Below, piece after piece: positions 15,661 through 25,431 of a DNA stretch of 64,000 bases. The stretch's first letter is position 1, and each line of letters opens with the position of its first letter. The DNA comes from Gaertneriomyces semiglobifer (taxonomy: Eukaryota > Chytridiomycota > Chytridiomycetes > Spizellomycetales > Spizellomycetaceae), in assembly GCA_025558075.1 (NCBI GenBank), contig JAHLKF010000002.1:992001-1056000 (forward strand), read 5' to 3'. The notes under the pieces are model-generated. The model was not told the DNA's origin. It ran no database searches and saw only the letters and a program-made list of their open reading frames with translations. The translations under genes were made by a program, and so were the position numbers.

Positions 15661-16456
15661 TCATCTTTGTCGTCCCCTTTTCTTTAATACAGCCTCTAAC
15701 AAAAGACAGGATGAATATATAACGCACTCGAAAAAGCAAGTCCTCGAAACTAGCTCCATACCAATTTCTTTGGTATACGCATCCAACTCCCCAACAACCT
15801 GCTCCATGGAACTCACTTGTCGCTCCAAATCAAAGATTTGATGTACGTATCGGTCAATTTCCTCGTCTAAAGCGGCCCCAGCAGCAGCAATGTCATATCA
15901 GCAAAGTCAAAAGCAAGTTCCAACTGCAGTCCTGCAATAGCTTACACTGTTGTTGCACGCCCGCCATCTCTTTGATGAGACTCTGCGCCTGAAGGTTATA
16001 CGAACTGTACTGGGATTGTGCGACAGAGGTGAGGGTATGCAGGAGATTGTATTCTTGCGTAGCGGCTGTGATTTCTCGACGAACAGAGTCGGCGACGGAG
16101 TGGAGGGCCGTATCGACAATCTCAATGGTTTCGTTCATGCTCTGCCTCCGTTGGTGAGAGGACGAGGCGTCTGGTAGTGGGTGCTGAGGCTGCCGATGTG
16201 GCAAAGTCGTGGCATTGTGGTCTCGGGTTTGGTCCACTGGTGAACTCGCTGCTACTGGCGTTGGACGAGGAAGTGATGATGAGCGCACTGTGATTCGGGT
16301 CGGAGACGGTACTTTGGAGGACGAGCGAGGGGGAGTTGGAGGACGTTGTGCTATGGTGGCTGATGAGACGGTTGAAGGAGGACGTGGGGGCAGGGACGGT
16401 GGGTGTTCATCTCGTTCGTCCTCTCCTTGTCGGCTTAGCGGATCCGAACCTGTCAT
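15661..16456 (-). CDS. BLOC-1 subunit 2 (BLOS2-like)
   Basis: A predicted subunit of BLOC-1, the endosomal sorting complex. Exons are 16456-15946, 15866-15762 and 15695-15661; introns 15945-15867 (GTAAGC..TTAG) and 15761-15696 (GTATGG..TTAG); 216 residues. The first ~110 residues are a Pro/Ser/Arg-rich extension absent from the short animal protein. The rest is helical: about residues 120-170 contain EYNLLHTLTSVAQ and IKEMAGVQQQYEEID. The end contains DLERQVSSMEQVVGELDAY and finishes KEIEAVLKKRGRQR, which aligns residue for residue with the BLOS2 C-terminus as I remember it. Both splice junctions are needed to get that alignment, which supports them. The ATG (MTGSDPL) was preferred over an upstream GTG in the same frame. 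Confidence 0.8.
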
Positions 16457-17048
16457 AGCTCGATCGTGGTCTGGCACTTTGCATACAGATACCCAACTAC
16501 ACTAGCGGACAGCTGACTTACATACAGGCACAACCGCAAGTTGCCCTTAACACTGCAACGTCGCAGTTGATAATGCCCGTTCCCTGCGAACTTTAGTGGT
16601 CGCAGGTGGTCAAAGCTTAAACGCGACTGGAAGCACACATCACTACTCGACGCTAGCGTTGGACTGTAAAAGGGCGGATACTTGTGGTATTCCACCATGA
16701 GGCTTTGTAACGTCGCAAGATCATATTGCGTTAATGGGGTAACGGCCATGATGATGGCTGGTGCCAATTATGAGCTTCCAAATGAAGATATCCTACGGCC
16801 GTACCATCGTTCCGCACGCCAGTCCCCACAGGGATATCAAAGAATGTAATATTTTCGGCCTCTCGATGCCCTCCATCAACGGAGAGTTGTTTTGGTTCTG
16901 TTGGTCCGCTGTGTATGTGTTGCATGTGTTGTTTTGTCGCCCTTCGACATTTCGCACACAGCAGTTTATGGACTGTCTCCGCAACCTGAGCAAGCGTACA
17001 ATTCCATTGCACGGCAATACCATACTGCTCTCCTGCATGAAGGAACAT
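16453..17048 (-). other. Unassigned minus-strand reading frames upstream of BLOC1S2
   Basis: Two overlapping frames are open here. One begins at the ATG at 17048 (MFLHAGEQYGIAVQWNC) and holds a CAKCRRATKQHMQHIH segment with possible metal-ligand spacing. The other starts near 16749 (MAVTPLTQYDLATLQSL) and runs into the BLOC1S2 start. They could be exons of one small gene or a spliced 5' leader of BLOC1S2, but I found no satisfying splice joining them and recognise no family. Confidence 0.25.
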
Positions 17049-17873
17049 GTCGAACAACCTTCCGGATGCCGTCGCACTTGAATATCCTCACAGGGCTACC
17101 GAGTTCAGCGATGTAGCTGCCGTCATGCCGGGGAGTAACCCCGTCGCCAACGTCGACACACTTCCAATCACTGCAATCCCACGCTCCCGCTTCGAAGGCA
17201 AGTTTCACACTGGTGGTGAAGCCTACAAGGACCTCTATATCTTTGAATCAAGATTGAAAGCAGCACACAAAGTGAAGCAAAGGGACATGTTCCTGTGGAG
17301 TGGTAAGTGAGTACACATGGAAACATTACTCTTCATGGTACTGATACGGCATCATTATTTTTTTCCATGTAAAGCGGCATTTACGATCATGTATTTCCTT
17401 TACATACGTGTCGTCTATGAGCTATTCGTCCGACGAGACTCGACGCTCAGGTCTTCCTCCGTATACCCTCACGTACGTTCCGCTCGCTCATCCTATGTTT
17501 CAACCCCACCTGAGAAGATGCTAACCTACCATTAACGGTTGATTATAGGATTCGCGCGGGCCCGCATCGACTATCCCATCTCTGCGTACCATGCTGTACC
17601 TGGGTACTTCAAGCGCACTCTTCTTCGTCGTTCTGAAGCGGTACGGATTACATGTCATCATCAACGGGATAAAGTATGCAATCTCGCAAAAACTCTACTG
17701 CTCTCTGCCGTCCCTAACGTTATTTTATCAGTTACATCCCCCGGACCAACAACGGCTTGAAAGCCTTTAATATGCATTATGATGAGGCCGGACTGACGTT
17801 TCTACAGGGTGTACCGCGCGAGTTTGAGGATGGGTATCGCGATTTTCGAAAAGGAAAAATGAAGAATGGATAA
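17047..17873 (+). CDS. Spo7/CNEP1R1-like regulatory subunit of a nuclear-envelope phosphatase
   Basis: The likely partner of a Nem1/CNEP1 phosphatase that activates lipin at the nuclear envelope/ER. Four exons (17047-17302, 17375-17472, 17549-17673, 17732-17873) give 206 residues; the donors are GTAAGT, GTACGT and GTATGC, and every junction keeps frame. Features in order: a polar N-terminus; an amphipathic helix AYKDLYIFESRLKAAHKVKQ resembling the DLxxFExRL motif of the family; a first hydrophobic segment (AAFTIMYFLYIRVVYELF); a second (LRTMLYLGTSSALFFVVL); then YIPRTNNGLKAFNMHYD and a basic C-terminus. Two membrane passes and the C-terminal RxN..L..FNM motif fit Spo7/TMEM188. Sequence divergence is high, so the family call is likely rather than certain. 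The MPGSNP Met at 17125 is an alternative start. Confidence 0.62.
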
Positions 17874-18418
17874 GCTTCTTTGGGGCGATATGCGTAGGAG
17901 AGGTTTGTAGCTAGTACACCCGTGAAACGCAGACAATCCGGACAGAGAGCACTTCGTTGCGCAAGCTATTCGAAATCGCTGCGTTGCTTGGGTTACGGTG
18001 CGAGCTCATGGTGTAGGTCGGACCTCCTGGGGAATGAAGACGGACGTGACATTCAGCTACAGGCGACCCTCACTTGTATTTTCAACGCCTATTTGCCCAA
18101 GGATGTAGGAATTTTGGGAAAATTAGATGTAAAGTACCTACTGCTATATATCACTACTCGATCAACGTTGGCAGTGAGAGCGCGGCAGTTATGCCCGAAC
18201 TTTAATCTCTCCTATGCTCATCAAAGCGCGACTTGAGGTCGAATGAGGGTTTATTCTTAACCCTGAGGAGTTCGGTGTGGACGCCGATCCTGCATCACCA
18301 ATGCCAGCCGGATTATCCGGGGCAGCTCTATTTGCGGACGAGGAACTCGGGCAGAAATACCAGGCTGGCAGATCTTTGGTTTGCCGCGCGTGTTCAGGCC
18401 ACCGTTGAGTAGGCGCTC
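17874..18418. other. Intergenic region between Spo7-like and YAE1 genes
   Basis: 545 bp with no firm gene. One stop-bounded plus-strand frame (18247-18408, 53 codons) reads like coding sequence and ends VCRACSGHR. It lacks a start codon and a clear upstream exon, so I leave it unassigned. Confidence 0.4.
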
Positions 18419-18951
18419 TTATTCCCATCCAAGCCTTGTTATGATTGCAGTGACTTTGTTGCGAAGATCGCTGATTTCTGCCGGGTGGGCATTTGTGCCG
18501 GATGCAGTCTTCTCGTCTTTGAAATAGCCAAGCGTAAATATTTGTTCCACACTGAGCGTTTCGAGCTGGTGGTGAAGTGCTTTCAGTTCCTCTAGATCGG
18601 CTGTAGTGACGGTCGTACTCTGCGACGTTGGCGATCCATATAATTGAATCAAAGTGCTGCAACACGGGCGTGTAAAACTATGAGCGTCCCAATTCTTGGG
18701 CACTCGGAAACACGACGTTTAGCGTACCTCAACACCCCACGCATTCGGCCGAGCTGATGGGCAATTTCGGCGCCCTCCACATATCCTTGATCAAAACCCT
18801 GTTGCAAGCTTACTTGCTTGCCTTCAGAGATCCCTTCTTTGTAGCCCACCACCCCATGCTCATCTTGAAGCTTGTTCCAATTCCGCTGTGCAACCTCACG
18901 ATCGTACGAGGCATCGGTCAAGCTAACATCGTCTGCCCAGACGTCGTCCAT
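18419..18951 (-). CDS. YAE1: Yae1-family Fe-S cluster delivery factor
   Basis: With Lto1, Yae1 recruits the cytosolic Fe-S targeting machinery to the ribosome-recycling ATPase Rli1/ABCE1. Exons are 18951-18728 and 18656-18419, with an intron at 18727-18657 (GTACGC..GCAG); 153 residues. The diagnostic part is the deca-GX3 region: GYKEGISEGKQVSLQQGFDQ followed by GYVEGAEIAHQLGRMRG (about residues 34-72). The C-terminal half is a helical domain rich in Leu/Glu, ending TAIITRLGWE. The intron directly follows GRMRGVL and splicing continues into STLIQLYG. The first in-frame ATG (MDDVWADD) is used. It lies downstream of SKA3 on the same strand. Confidence 0.88.
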
Positions 18952-19288
18952 GGTCAATCACTTCTGTGCTGTGCTGAAGCCAGGTTCTTTGCCGATCTTT
19001 GAATTTGAACTGAGACGAAGGTAGATATAAACCTGACAGAACTGTTGAGTCAAACAGTTGTGTAATCGATATACAGATTTAATCATTCCAGCTCGACAGG
19101 GAGCAAAGGAGCATCCTATTCTATGCAACGCCTGCAGCTGCTGAGGCCTTCGTTAGGCACTAATATAGGAGCTAGGGAATAGGAATGCGGCTGCTTATCA
19201 TCAGGGTGGCCAACTATGACTATGAATGCATAAAGTTCAGCAGGCGCGTCGGATGCTGTAGTGCTCCTACAAACTTGGACCGTCTCCG
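18952..19288. other. Intergenic region between SKA3 stop and YAE1 start
   Basis: 337 bp containing the 3' end of SKA3 and the YAE1 promoter. I see no reading frame, repeat or recognisable promoter element. Confidence 0.5.
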
Positions 19289-20580
19289 TTAATACTGTAA
19301 TCGTCTTGGAGGTAAGATAGGAGAGCTGTCGCTATCCTCGTATTCTCTGAGCGGCGGCGTTTGCGGTCCAGACGTGTGGAGCACCTCATCATCGACCTGA
19401 TGCTCAGGCTCCGAGTCGTACGCATAGTCTCTAGCAGGCAGTACCGGCGAGGACAGCTCTCTGTCAGAAGGAACATCAATCTCGAGATCTTCATCATCGC
19501 GTTCTGGATAGTTCAACAAACGTCCAGTTGCAATGGGCGTCTCGCTCGCTTCTCTATAGGCACTGTCTTCTCCCATTCTCGACCTGAACAAATGAGTAAA
19601 CGAAATAGAGCTTTGCGTATCGACTGCAATGGACCATAAACTCACTCTTCGTGTATCGCTTCATATTCTTCGTCATATTTTCCTTTTGGTAGCTCTGGAG
19701 TCATCACTGAGGAGACCTTCCTAGGCGCCGCAGAACTTTTTGCTTGTGCCGTACTAAAGGATGTCCTCAGCTTTGGAAGCGCCGGCGAATCTGTTCTGAC
19801 AGTACTTTGACGCCCCTCAGTGTGTTTGCCTCCGTTCTCTCCTGCTCGCAGCACCCCAAGCGCAAGATCAGATATCCCAAAATCTTCTAACGAAGCAAGT
19901 GGACTATCGGGTAAGGCTGTTACCTTGGAGCCTCTTTGATTAGTCTGAGGTGTTTTGGGAAGGACGTGGGTTATAGGCTTGGGCGGTGTCGTGATGCGGG
20001 TAGACTCTGGAGTATCTGTGCTGGCCAGTTCACGAACCTCATCCTTCACTGGTGTTGGCTGCGGTGGTTCGGCCGCTGGTGCCACCTCCACTAGCGTTTT
20101 CTTCTGTTCTGTGCGCTCTCTTTTTGGCTTCGCCGCAAGACCAGATATCACTCGAGGTGTCTGTTTCTGCTTCTCATCTTCCTTGACAGGGCGGACGTAA
20201 CCGTACTCTCCCATAAATGCTTCAATGCTATCGCACATGCCCTGCAGCATCATCGTAGCTTCGGCGGCAGCGTCCACGCATTCTGCTGCACTGAGAGATC
20301 CAGACTTGGGGGAAAGAATGTCCTCGGCTTGGTCTACCTCTGAGCACACTCGGTTTACTCGACCTTGAAGAGAGTCAAAAAAGGCGGACAACTGCTGCGG
20401 GTTTGGTTGCGTAGGTGGGATGGAGAGGCGAGTGCTATGTGTGGGGAAAGTCCAATGAGTCCTCAGACGGCGGCCGAGCAAGGACAGACTACAGGTCGCT
20501 TCCACTTACACAAGATCTTTGAAGTCCCTGTCGATTCGACGAGATATGCTGGTGGTTACATCTAGGTGCGCTAGGTCCAT
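19289..20580 (-). CDS. SKA3: SKA3-like spindle and kinetochore-associated protein
   Basis: Ska3 is a subunit of the Ska complex that couples kinetochores to microtubules. Three exons (20580-20510, 20434-19646, 19583-19289) give 384 residues. Introns are 20509-20435 (GTAAGT..ATAG) and 19645-19584 (GTGAGT..TCAG). The N-terminal ~115 residues form the expected coiled-coil region: QLSAFFDSLQGRVNRVCSEV, then MCDSIEAFMGEYGYVRP, matching the FF..L..L and KYGY landmarks of Ska3. A disordered middle is followed by SPLASLEDFGISDLALGVL near residue 225, the typical LExFGIS motif. TPELPKG and acidic S/T-P rich sequence follow, suitable for Cdk phosphorylation. Exon 1 restores an ATG (MDLAHLDVTTSISRRI). 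It is divergent from FOL3 with 145 bp between starts. Confidence 0.8.
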
Positions 20581-20725
20581 TGTCATTCCTGGCTACGCCG
20601 TCGTTATGGTACTTTGAAACCGAGGATGTTCTTCACAGCTCAAAGTCGCTTTTTGGTTAACAGGACTTTCGCGCGTGTTGACATTGTTGAACAAAACATC
20701 TAGATCACATAGAAGCCTGGGCGCA

Positions 20726-22003
20726 ATGAGCATTAACCTGGGTCTTGCTCGTATCAGCAAGCTGCTATCGCTTCTGGGTAATCCGGAGAACGTCTATCCT
20801 ACGATACATATTGCGGGTACAAATGGAAAAGGGTCCATTTCGACCATCATCGCATCCGTCCTCACCGCCGGAGGGTACAAAACCGGCCGTTTCAATTCCC
20901 CACATCTGATTCATCCTCATGACACTACCCGGATCAGAGAGCAGGTGGTCGCTAAAGAAGATTATGATAATGCAAGAAAAAAGGTCACAAAGCTAGCCGA
21001 GGAGCACGCAGTTCAAGCTTCGCCCTTTGAAGTGCAGACGACCGTAGCCCTGTTGTTGTTTGCAGAACATAAGGTGGACGTTGCGATTGTGGAATGTGGA
21101 TTAGGCGGGCGCTTGGATGCGACAAATGTGATTCCAGCGCCATTGGTGTGCGTCTTTGCGTCTGTTGGGCTCGACCACATGGAGTTTCTTGGAAACAATA
21201 TACTGGACATTGCCAGAGAGAAGGCTGGAATCATAAAACCGGGTGCACAAGTGGTTGTTGCACCACAAGCTGAAGAAGGAGTAGTGGACGTGATTCGCGA
21301 AAGAGCGCACGACCTTGGCTGCAATATCCATTTGGTTCCCACACCAAGCAGAGAGCCATCCCAGGATGGTTCCAATCCAATGACGCTGTTGTACAAACAA
21401 TCGCCCATCCACGTAGATCACTTCCCTCTTCTTGGGCCTTTCCAGCATGACAATGCCCACACCGCAATCAAGGCATTGTCGTTACTTCCTGAAACCTTCC
21501 ATATACCCATTGCCCAGATCCCGAAAGCACTGAAGGATATGCGCTGGCCTGGACGCTTAGAGCGCATTGTTTTGCCAGATGCTTTGTTAACCATGTACGT
21601 GGATGGTGCCCACAACGTCCCAGCAGCGCGGGTTCTAGCCAACTTTGTTCGCGAACTGCGTGACACTCTTCAAGACCAACGAGTGGCTTACATCGTCGCG
21701 TTCACGCAAACTAAACCTGTAATGGAGATTCTCCAACCCTTGATCAAGCCAAACGATGTGGTGAACGTAGTACCTTTTTCCGCACCGGAAGATATGCCGT
21801 GGATCAAATGCGCGGAACCCGTCCATGTCGCAAATCAGATAGAGGCGACGTTTGACGGTGACGTCTTATGCAGATGTTGGCAGAGCTTGCGAGAGTGTAT
21901 AGACAGCCTAGTAGCAGATAGGGATAGACCATCGCTGATCGTTCTTTGTGGGTCGTTATATTTAGTGGCAGACTTGTACAGAGTATACAGCCTGCCATGT
22001 TGA
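20726..22003 (+). CDS. FOL3: Dihydrofolate synthase (folylpolyglutamate synthase family)
   Basis: Adds glutamate to dihydropteroate in an ATP-dependent reaction to make dihydrofolate; Mur-ligase fold. A single exon of 425 residues from the ATG at 20726 (MSINLGLARISKLL); the frame is open further upstream without an ATG. Visible motifs: P-loop HIAGTNGKGS (about residue 30), the F..PHLIHPHDTTRI substrate loop, ECGLGGRLDATNV, then SVGLDHMEFLG and EKAGIIKPGA, and the C-terminal domain marker YVDGAHNVPAA. The short length and the GLGGRLDATN context fit the Fol3/FolC class rather than the longer Met7 polyglutamate synthase. It shares a compact divergent promoter with SKA3. Confidence 0.9.
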   Translation: MSINLGLARISKLLSLLGNPENVYPTIHIAGTNGKGSISTIIASVLTAGGYKTGRFNSPHLIHPHDTTRIREQVVAKEDYDNARKKVTKLAEEHAVQASPFEVQTTVALLLFAEHKVDVAIVECGLGGRLDATNVIPAPLVCVFASVGLDHMEFLGNNILDIAREKAGIIKPGAQVVVAPQAEEGVVDVIRERAHDLGCNIHLVPTPSREPSQDGSNPMTLLYKQSPIHVDHFPLLGPFQHDNAHTAIKALSLLPETFHIPIAQIPKALKDMRWPGRLERIVLPDALLTMYVDGAHNVPAARVLANFVRELRDTLQDQRVAYIVAFTQTKPVMEILQPLIKPNDVVNVVPFSAPEDMPWIKCAEPVHVANQIEATFDGDVLCRCWQSLRECIDSLVADRDRPSLIVLCGSLYLVADLYRVYSLPC

Positions 22004-22024
22004 CAATGCGTATGACATGGTACT

Positions 22025-22894
22025 CTACATGAATTTGGCATTACTGAAGTCCATGTCGGGGTGCTGCGGTAGGGCAAGGATCAACAAAACCGCTGTCAAG
22101 AGATTCGCTGTATATGCGACGCACCTGCTGCTGAAACTTTTTAAGCATCTCCATTTTATTCATTTCCTCGCTTGAGGGCTTCCCCATCGCTTTCTGCTGC
22201 TGATCAAACTGAAGGAAATGAAAGTCCATTAAGCAGCCATAGAAAGGGGTGATGAACCCTGAATGAAATGTAGTTATCTTACCATCATCTTTTCCACCAT
22301 GGCCCTAGTCTCGCCATCGAGGTCGGAGAGTTTGGAGTTTTCCGGCTGGATTTTTGTAGTATCGATTGCCGGATGATGCGTGAGAACGTGTTTCCACCAT
22401 TCCATTTGGTTAACTTTTTCAAGATGGATTAGAAGCTCCCCGCTTTCAACCGTCCACGTGCTGTCGTCCAGTCTGATGTCTGCGCACAGTTCACCCTGTG
22501 TAAAGCATGTCATCCATGATGTACTACATGGGAATCAGCGTAAAAGTTGCTCACCTCCATAATTGGCTCCTGTCCTTTGAGGCCGGCCTTCAAACGACGC
22601 TTCTGCATGGTAACCGCAAGGTCTCTGCCTCGTGTGCCTTTTGGTAGCTGTACAGTAACGTCGACATCTTGCAAGGTCTGTCTCCATTGGTACGGAAGCT
22701 CTAGAATCAATAGTCATATGCTATAGATAAGGTTGCTGCACGAATTCATCCGCAACTTGGCTATACGCACTGGCTTGTTCTGCTTCTTCTCTCTCCTTCA
22801 TCTGTTTGTCATAGACATCGCGCTCTTCACTGCTAAGGTTGTTGTACTCCTCATCCGAGAGCTTCTTGAAGTCGCCTGACGTAGCCATTGCCAT
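22025..22894 (-). CDS. Nuclear migration protein NudC
   Basis: A CS-domain (p23-like) cochaperone of the dynein/Lis1 pathway and Hsp90. Five exons: 22894-22771, 22700-22555, 22495-22283, 22208-22125 and 22063-22025; 201 residues. All four junctions keep frame and family sequence. The N-terminus is a charged helix ([20 protein letters not shown]); the CS domain spans about residues 42-140 ([28 protein letters not shown], INxMEWWKHV equivalent). The family hallmark [20 protein letters not shown] is intact. The last exon encodes only [12 protein letters not shown], the NudC C-terminal signature. The upstream MAMATSG Met is used; the second ATG is two codons later. Divergent from the APRT gene with 207 bp between starts. 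Confidence 0.95.
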
Positions 22895-23101
22895 TGAATT
22901 CAAATTTATATCGTCCTCTTCAGAACGGAAAGCCTTCCGAATGTCGCTTTTGTGGAGGTGTTCTGCTCTCGTCGTTAATCCAAAGATCGCTGGCAGCGCG
23001 TTGTTAAACGGCCTTATCAATAGGTGCACCAGTTTGGTTTGGCTGAAAAAAGTTAAACGAGAACAGCATCGCCAATCAACAAACGACAACTAACAGAACA
23101 G

Positions 23102-23763
23102 ATGGCCGATATTCAGAGGATAAAGTCGCTCCTACGAGCGGTGAAGGACTTCCCCAAAGAGGTATTTTCACTCTGCGACCGCGGTTGAGGGACGGATTCC
23201 TGATTATTGTAACTTCTTAAGGGTATCCTCTTCCAAGACATCTTCCCCATTTTCCAAGACCCACAGGCTGTTTCCACCCTTGTTACCCATATAGCACATC
23301 ACCTACAGTCTCAATTGACGCAAAAGATTGATGTCATCGTTGGTCTGGATTCACGCGGGTTCTTGTTAGGCCCGTGGATCGCAAACATCTTGGGAGCCGC
23401 CTTTGTGCCCGTGAGGAAAGCCGGAAAGCTTCCCGGAGAAGTAACACGAGTAGCGTATGAGAAGGAATACGGTGTGGTATGTACGGCTGGCAGAGCTGCA
23501 TGAGTTTCCCAAGGTGCTAGTTCTGAAGCGACCACCTGTAGGATTATTTCGAAATGCAGACGGACGCGATCAAGCCGCAACAGAATGTCGTCGTTTTGGA
23601 CGACCTCATTGCTACTGGAGGCAGCGCAAAGGCCGCTGGAGAACTCATCAAGCAGGCCGGAGGCAACACGCTGTTGTACGTCTTCATTGTTGAGCTCACT
23701 GCGCTGAAAGGACGGGCCAAGCTGGATGCCGAGACTTACAGCATGATCCAGTTTGACGATTAG
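23102..23763 (+). CDS. APT1: Adenine phosphoribosyltransferase
   Basis: Purine salvage: adenine + PRPP to AMP + PPi in the cytosol. Three exons (23102-23161, 23222-23476, 23542-23763) give 178 residues, the normal size for the family. Introns are GTATTT..TTAAG and GTATGT..GTAG. Visible motifs: the adenine-binding loop region GILFQDIFPIF, the DSRGFLLGPWIA loop, RKAGKLPGE, the YEKEYG catalytic loop, and the PRPP-binding signature VVVLDDLIATGGSAKA. No key residue is missing. Confidence 0.95.
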
Positions 23764-23843
23764 ATGCTGAGAGACGCGTAGACGAGGATATAGATAGGAT
23801 GCATTAAATACGATTCTACGGTATATGATATTTAGTGGGGACA

Positions 23844-24704
23844 TCATATCATGAAAGGCTTGAGTGTCTTCAAGACTTTTTTTGCTCTGCATTGCGGTGT
23901 ATCATTGGTGGTGTCCTCTTCTGGTGGCGCATTTGCAGCGTCATCTTCATCCTCACTGTCGCTATCGCTGTCGGCAGCAAATACAACCTTGTTGCCAACT
24001 TTCGTTCCTTGAACCGGCACCTCCTCATCATCACGTAGAATTGCCCTAGCGTCCTCGACGGTTTGGCTTCTTCCTGTTGCCGACAACCCCTTGATATATT
24101 CCAGAGCATGACGGAACTGAGGCGTGGGCAGCTGATGTGAGTAGTACAAGTTCTGCAAGATCCAGGTTTGTCGAAGCTTGGAGAACTTCCATGACGGCCG
24201 TGAGTGCGTATATGTGTCAAGATATTGCAGAGCAAGGTCTCTTCGTTTACTGGCTCCGGCGGATTGCGTTTCTGGGGTAACTGTGGGCTTACCCTTTGCC
24301 GGCTGTGGGTTATCTCCCTTGCTCAGTCCCGTCTGTTCCTTATCGGCGTCACCTTTCTTCGACTTATCATTACCACTATCGCTGCTGCTGCTGTCGCTAT
24401 CACTGCTGTCACTGTCGCTATCAGAACTCTCAGAGGCGCCCGCATCCTGCTTGTCGTCTACGCCCACACCGGATAGCTGCAGCTCTTTTTCCAGCAGCTT
24501 TTTTCTCATCATCTCTCTCATGTAAACTTTTTGCGCAGGCGTCAGCTGCTGGTACCGCTTATTCTTCGGTTTACTTTTGCCTTTTCGCTTTCGGATGCGT
24601 TTCTTTGTGTTGGTTTTTTTGACGGCAACGTCATCCTTTGCCGCATCCGCCCCATGGTTTTCGGCCGGTGTGCTGCTTTTCGTTATTGTTGTCGTTGGTG
24701 CCAT
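23844..24704 (-). CDS. WKF-domain nucleolar protein (C7orf50-like)
   Basis: A single-exon 286-residue protein. The N-terminus is strongly basic (KKTNTKKRIRKRKGKSKPKN, residues ~29-48), as in nucleolar proteins, followed by a Ser/Asp-rich acidic tract (~residues 92-115). The only folded part is the WKF domain at about 155-215: LDTYTHSRPSWKFSKLRQTW, then ILQNLYYSHQLP, ending in a short helix. Family members associate with ribosome biogenesis in nucleoli; the exact activity is unknown. A second acidic DSDSDSEDEDD run precedes the C-terminus. The gene converges on APRT, with stops 80 bp apart. Confidence 0.85.
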   Translation of the reverse strand: MAPTTTITKSSTPAENHGADAAKDDVAVKKTNTKKRIRKRKGKSKPKNKRYQQLTPAQKVYMREMMRKKLLEKELQLSGVGVDDKQDAGASESSDSDSDSSDSDSSSSDSGNDKSKKGDADKEQTGLSKGDNPQPAKGKPTVTPETQSAGASKRRDLALQYLDTYTHSRPSWKFSKLRQTWILQNLYYSHQLPTPQFRHALEYIKGLSATGRSQTVEDARAILRDDEEVPVQGTKVGNKVVFAADSDSDSEDEDDAANAPPEEDTTNDTPQCRAKKVLKTLKPFMI

Positions 24705-25431
24705 TGCTGCAGTATCGAGTTAGTGGCCTGTTTTGCAAAGTGCGAAAGCGCAACGCTGAATTGTTTTTGGATGGCTTATGTCAGCAAAGGTGTCAAACCA
24801 GAAATTTAAATTACGGGCCATTCGACGGATTTCACACAAGTTCAACGGCAGACAGGCATACGTTTTGGAACGAGGATGGACGAGGCCTCTTCTACCCTAA
24901 GCTGATTGTGAATGAGCTTGGATAGGAAACGCCTCTTCCCGTCGGCGAAATGCTGTACTTAATGACTGCACACGCGGCAATGCTTTCAAAGTGTGACTTC
25001 CTATCACTCTGTCCGAAAGCCCTTTGCCTTGATCCGACCTTGCGATTATGGGAAAGGTATGACCCGCCAGATTCATCGGAATACTTCTAAAAGTACTTCT
25101 GCTGCCCACTGAAGACCGCAGGCTCTAAGGAACATGCCGTGCGTACAGATACGGGGCAGATATTCATTCCGTGCAAAACCACAGGCAACAGCGACTCCGC
25201 ATAGTTCTGAGCATTCTGAGAATTCTGAGAAATGAAGCGCTACATAGCTTGAATAAGATCGGCTAGCTCCACAATTCCTGGCGGATTCCAATAATGCTCT
25301 CGGCATTAGCACCTACGTTCTATCGATAAAGATAAAGATGGGTCTCACGTTGTCACCAGTAAAGCCGATGCCCAACGAGTCTGGCATCGCATATACGAAG
25401 ACCATAACCAGTACTTATAGACATTGACGAG
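24705..25431. other. Divergent intergenic region, WKF gene to dienoyl-CoA reductase
   Basis: 727 bp between two divergent starts. Short repeats such as ATTCTGAGAATTCTGAGAA near 25212 are present. No gene, TATA box or known element is recognised. Confidence 0.5.

Noticed and set aside
22721..23089. NudC start further upstream (MSFVDWRCC...)
   Set aside because: The upstream part has no family similarity and lies in the short divergent promoter shared with APRT.
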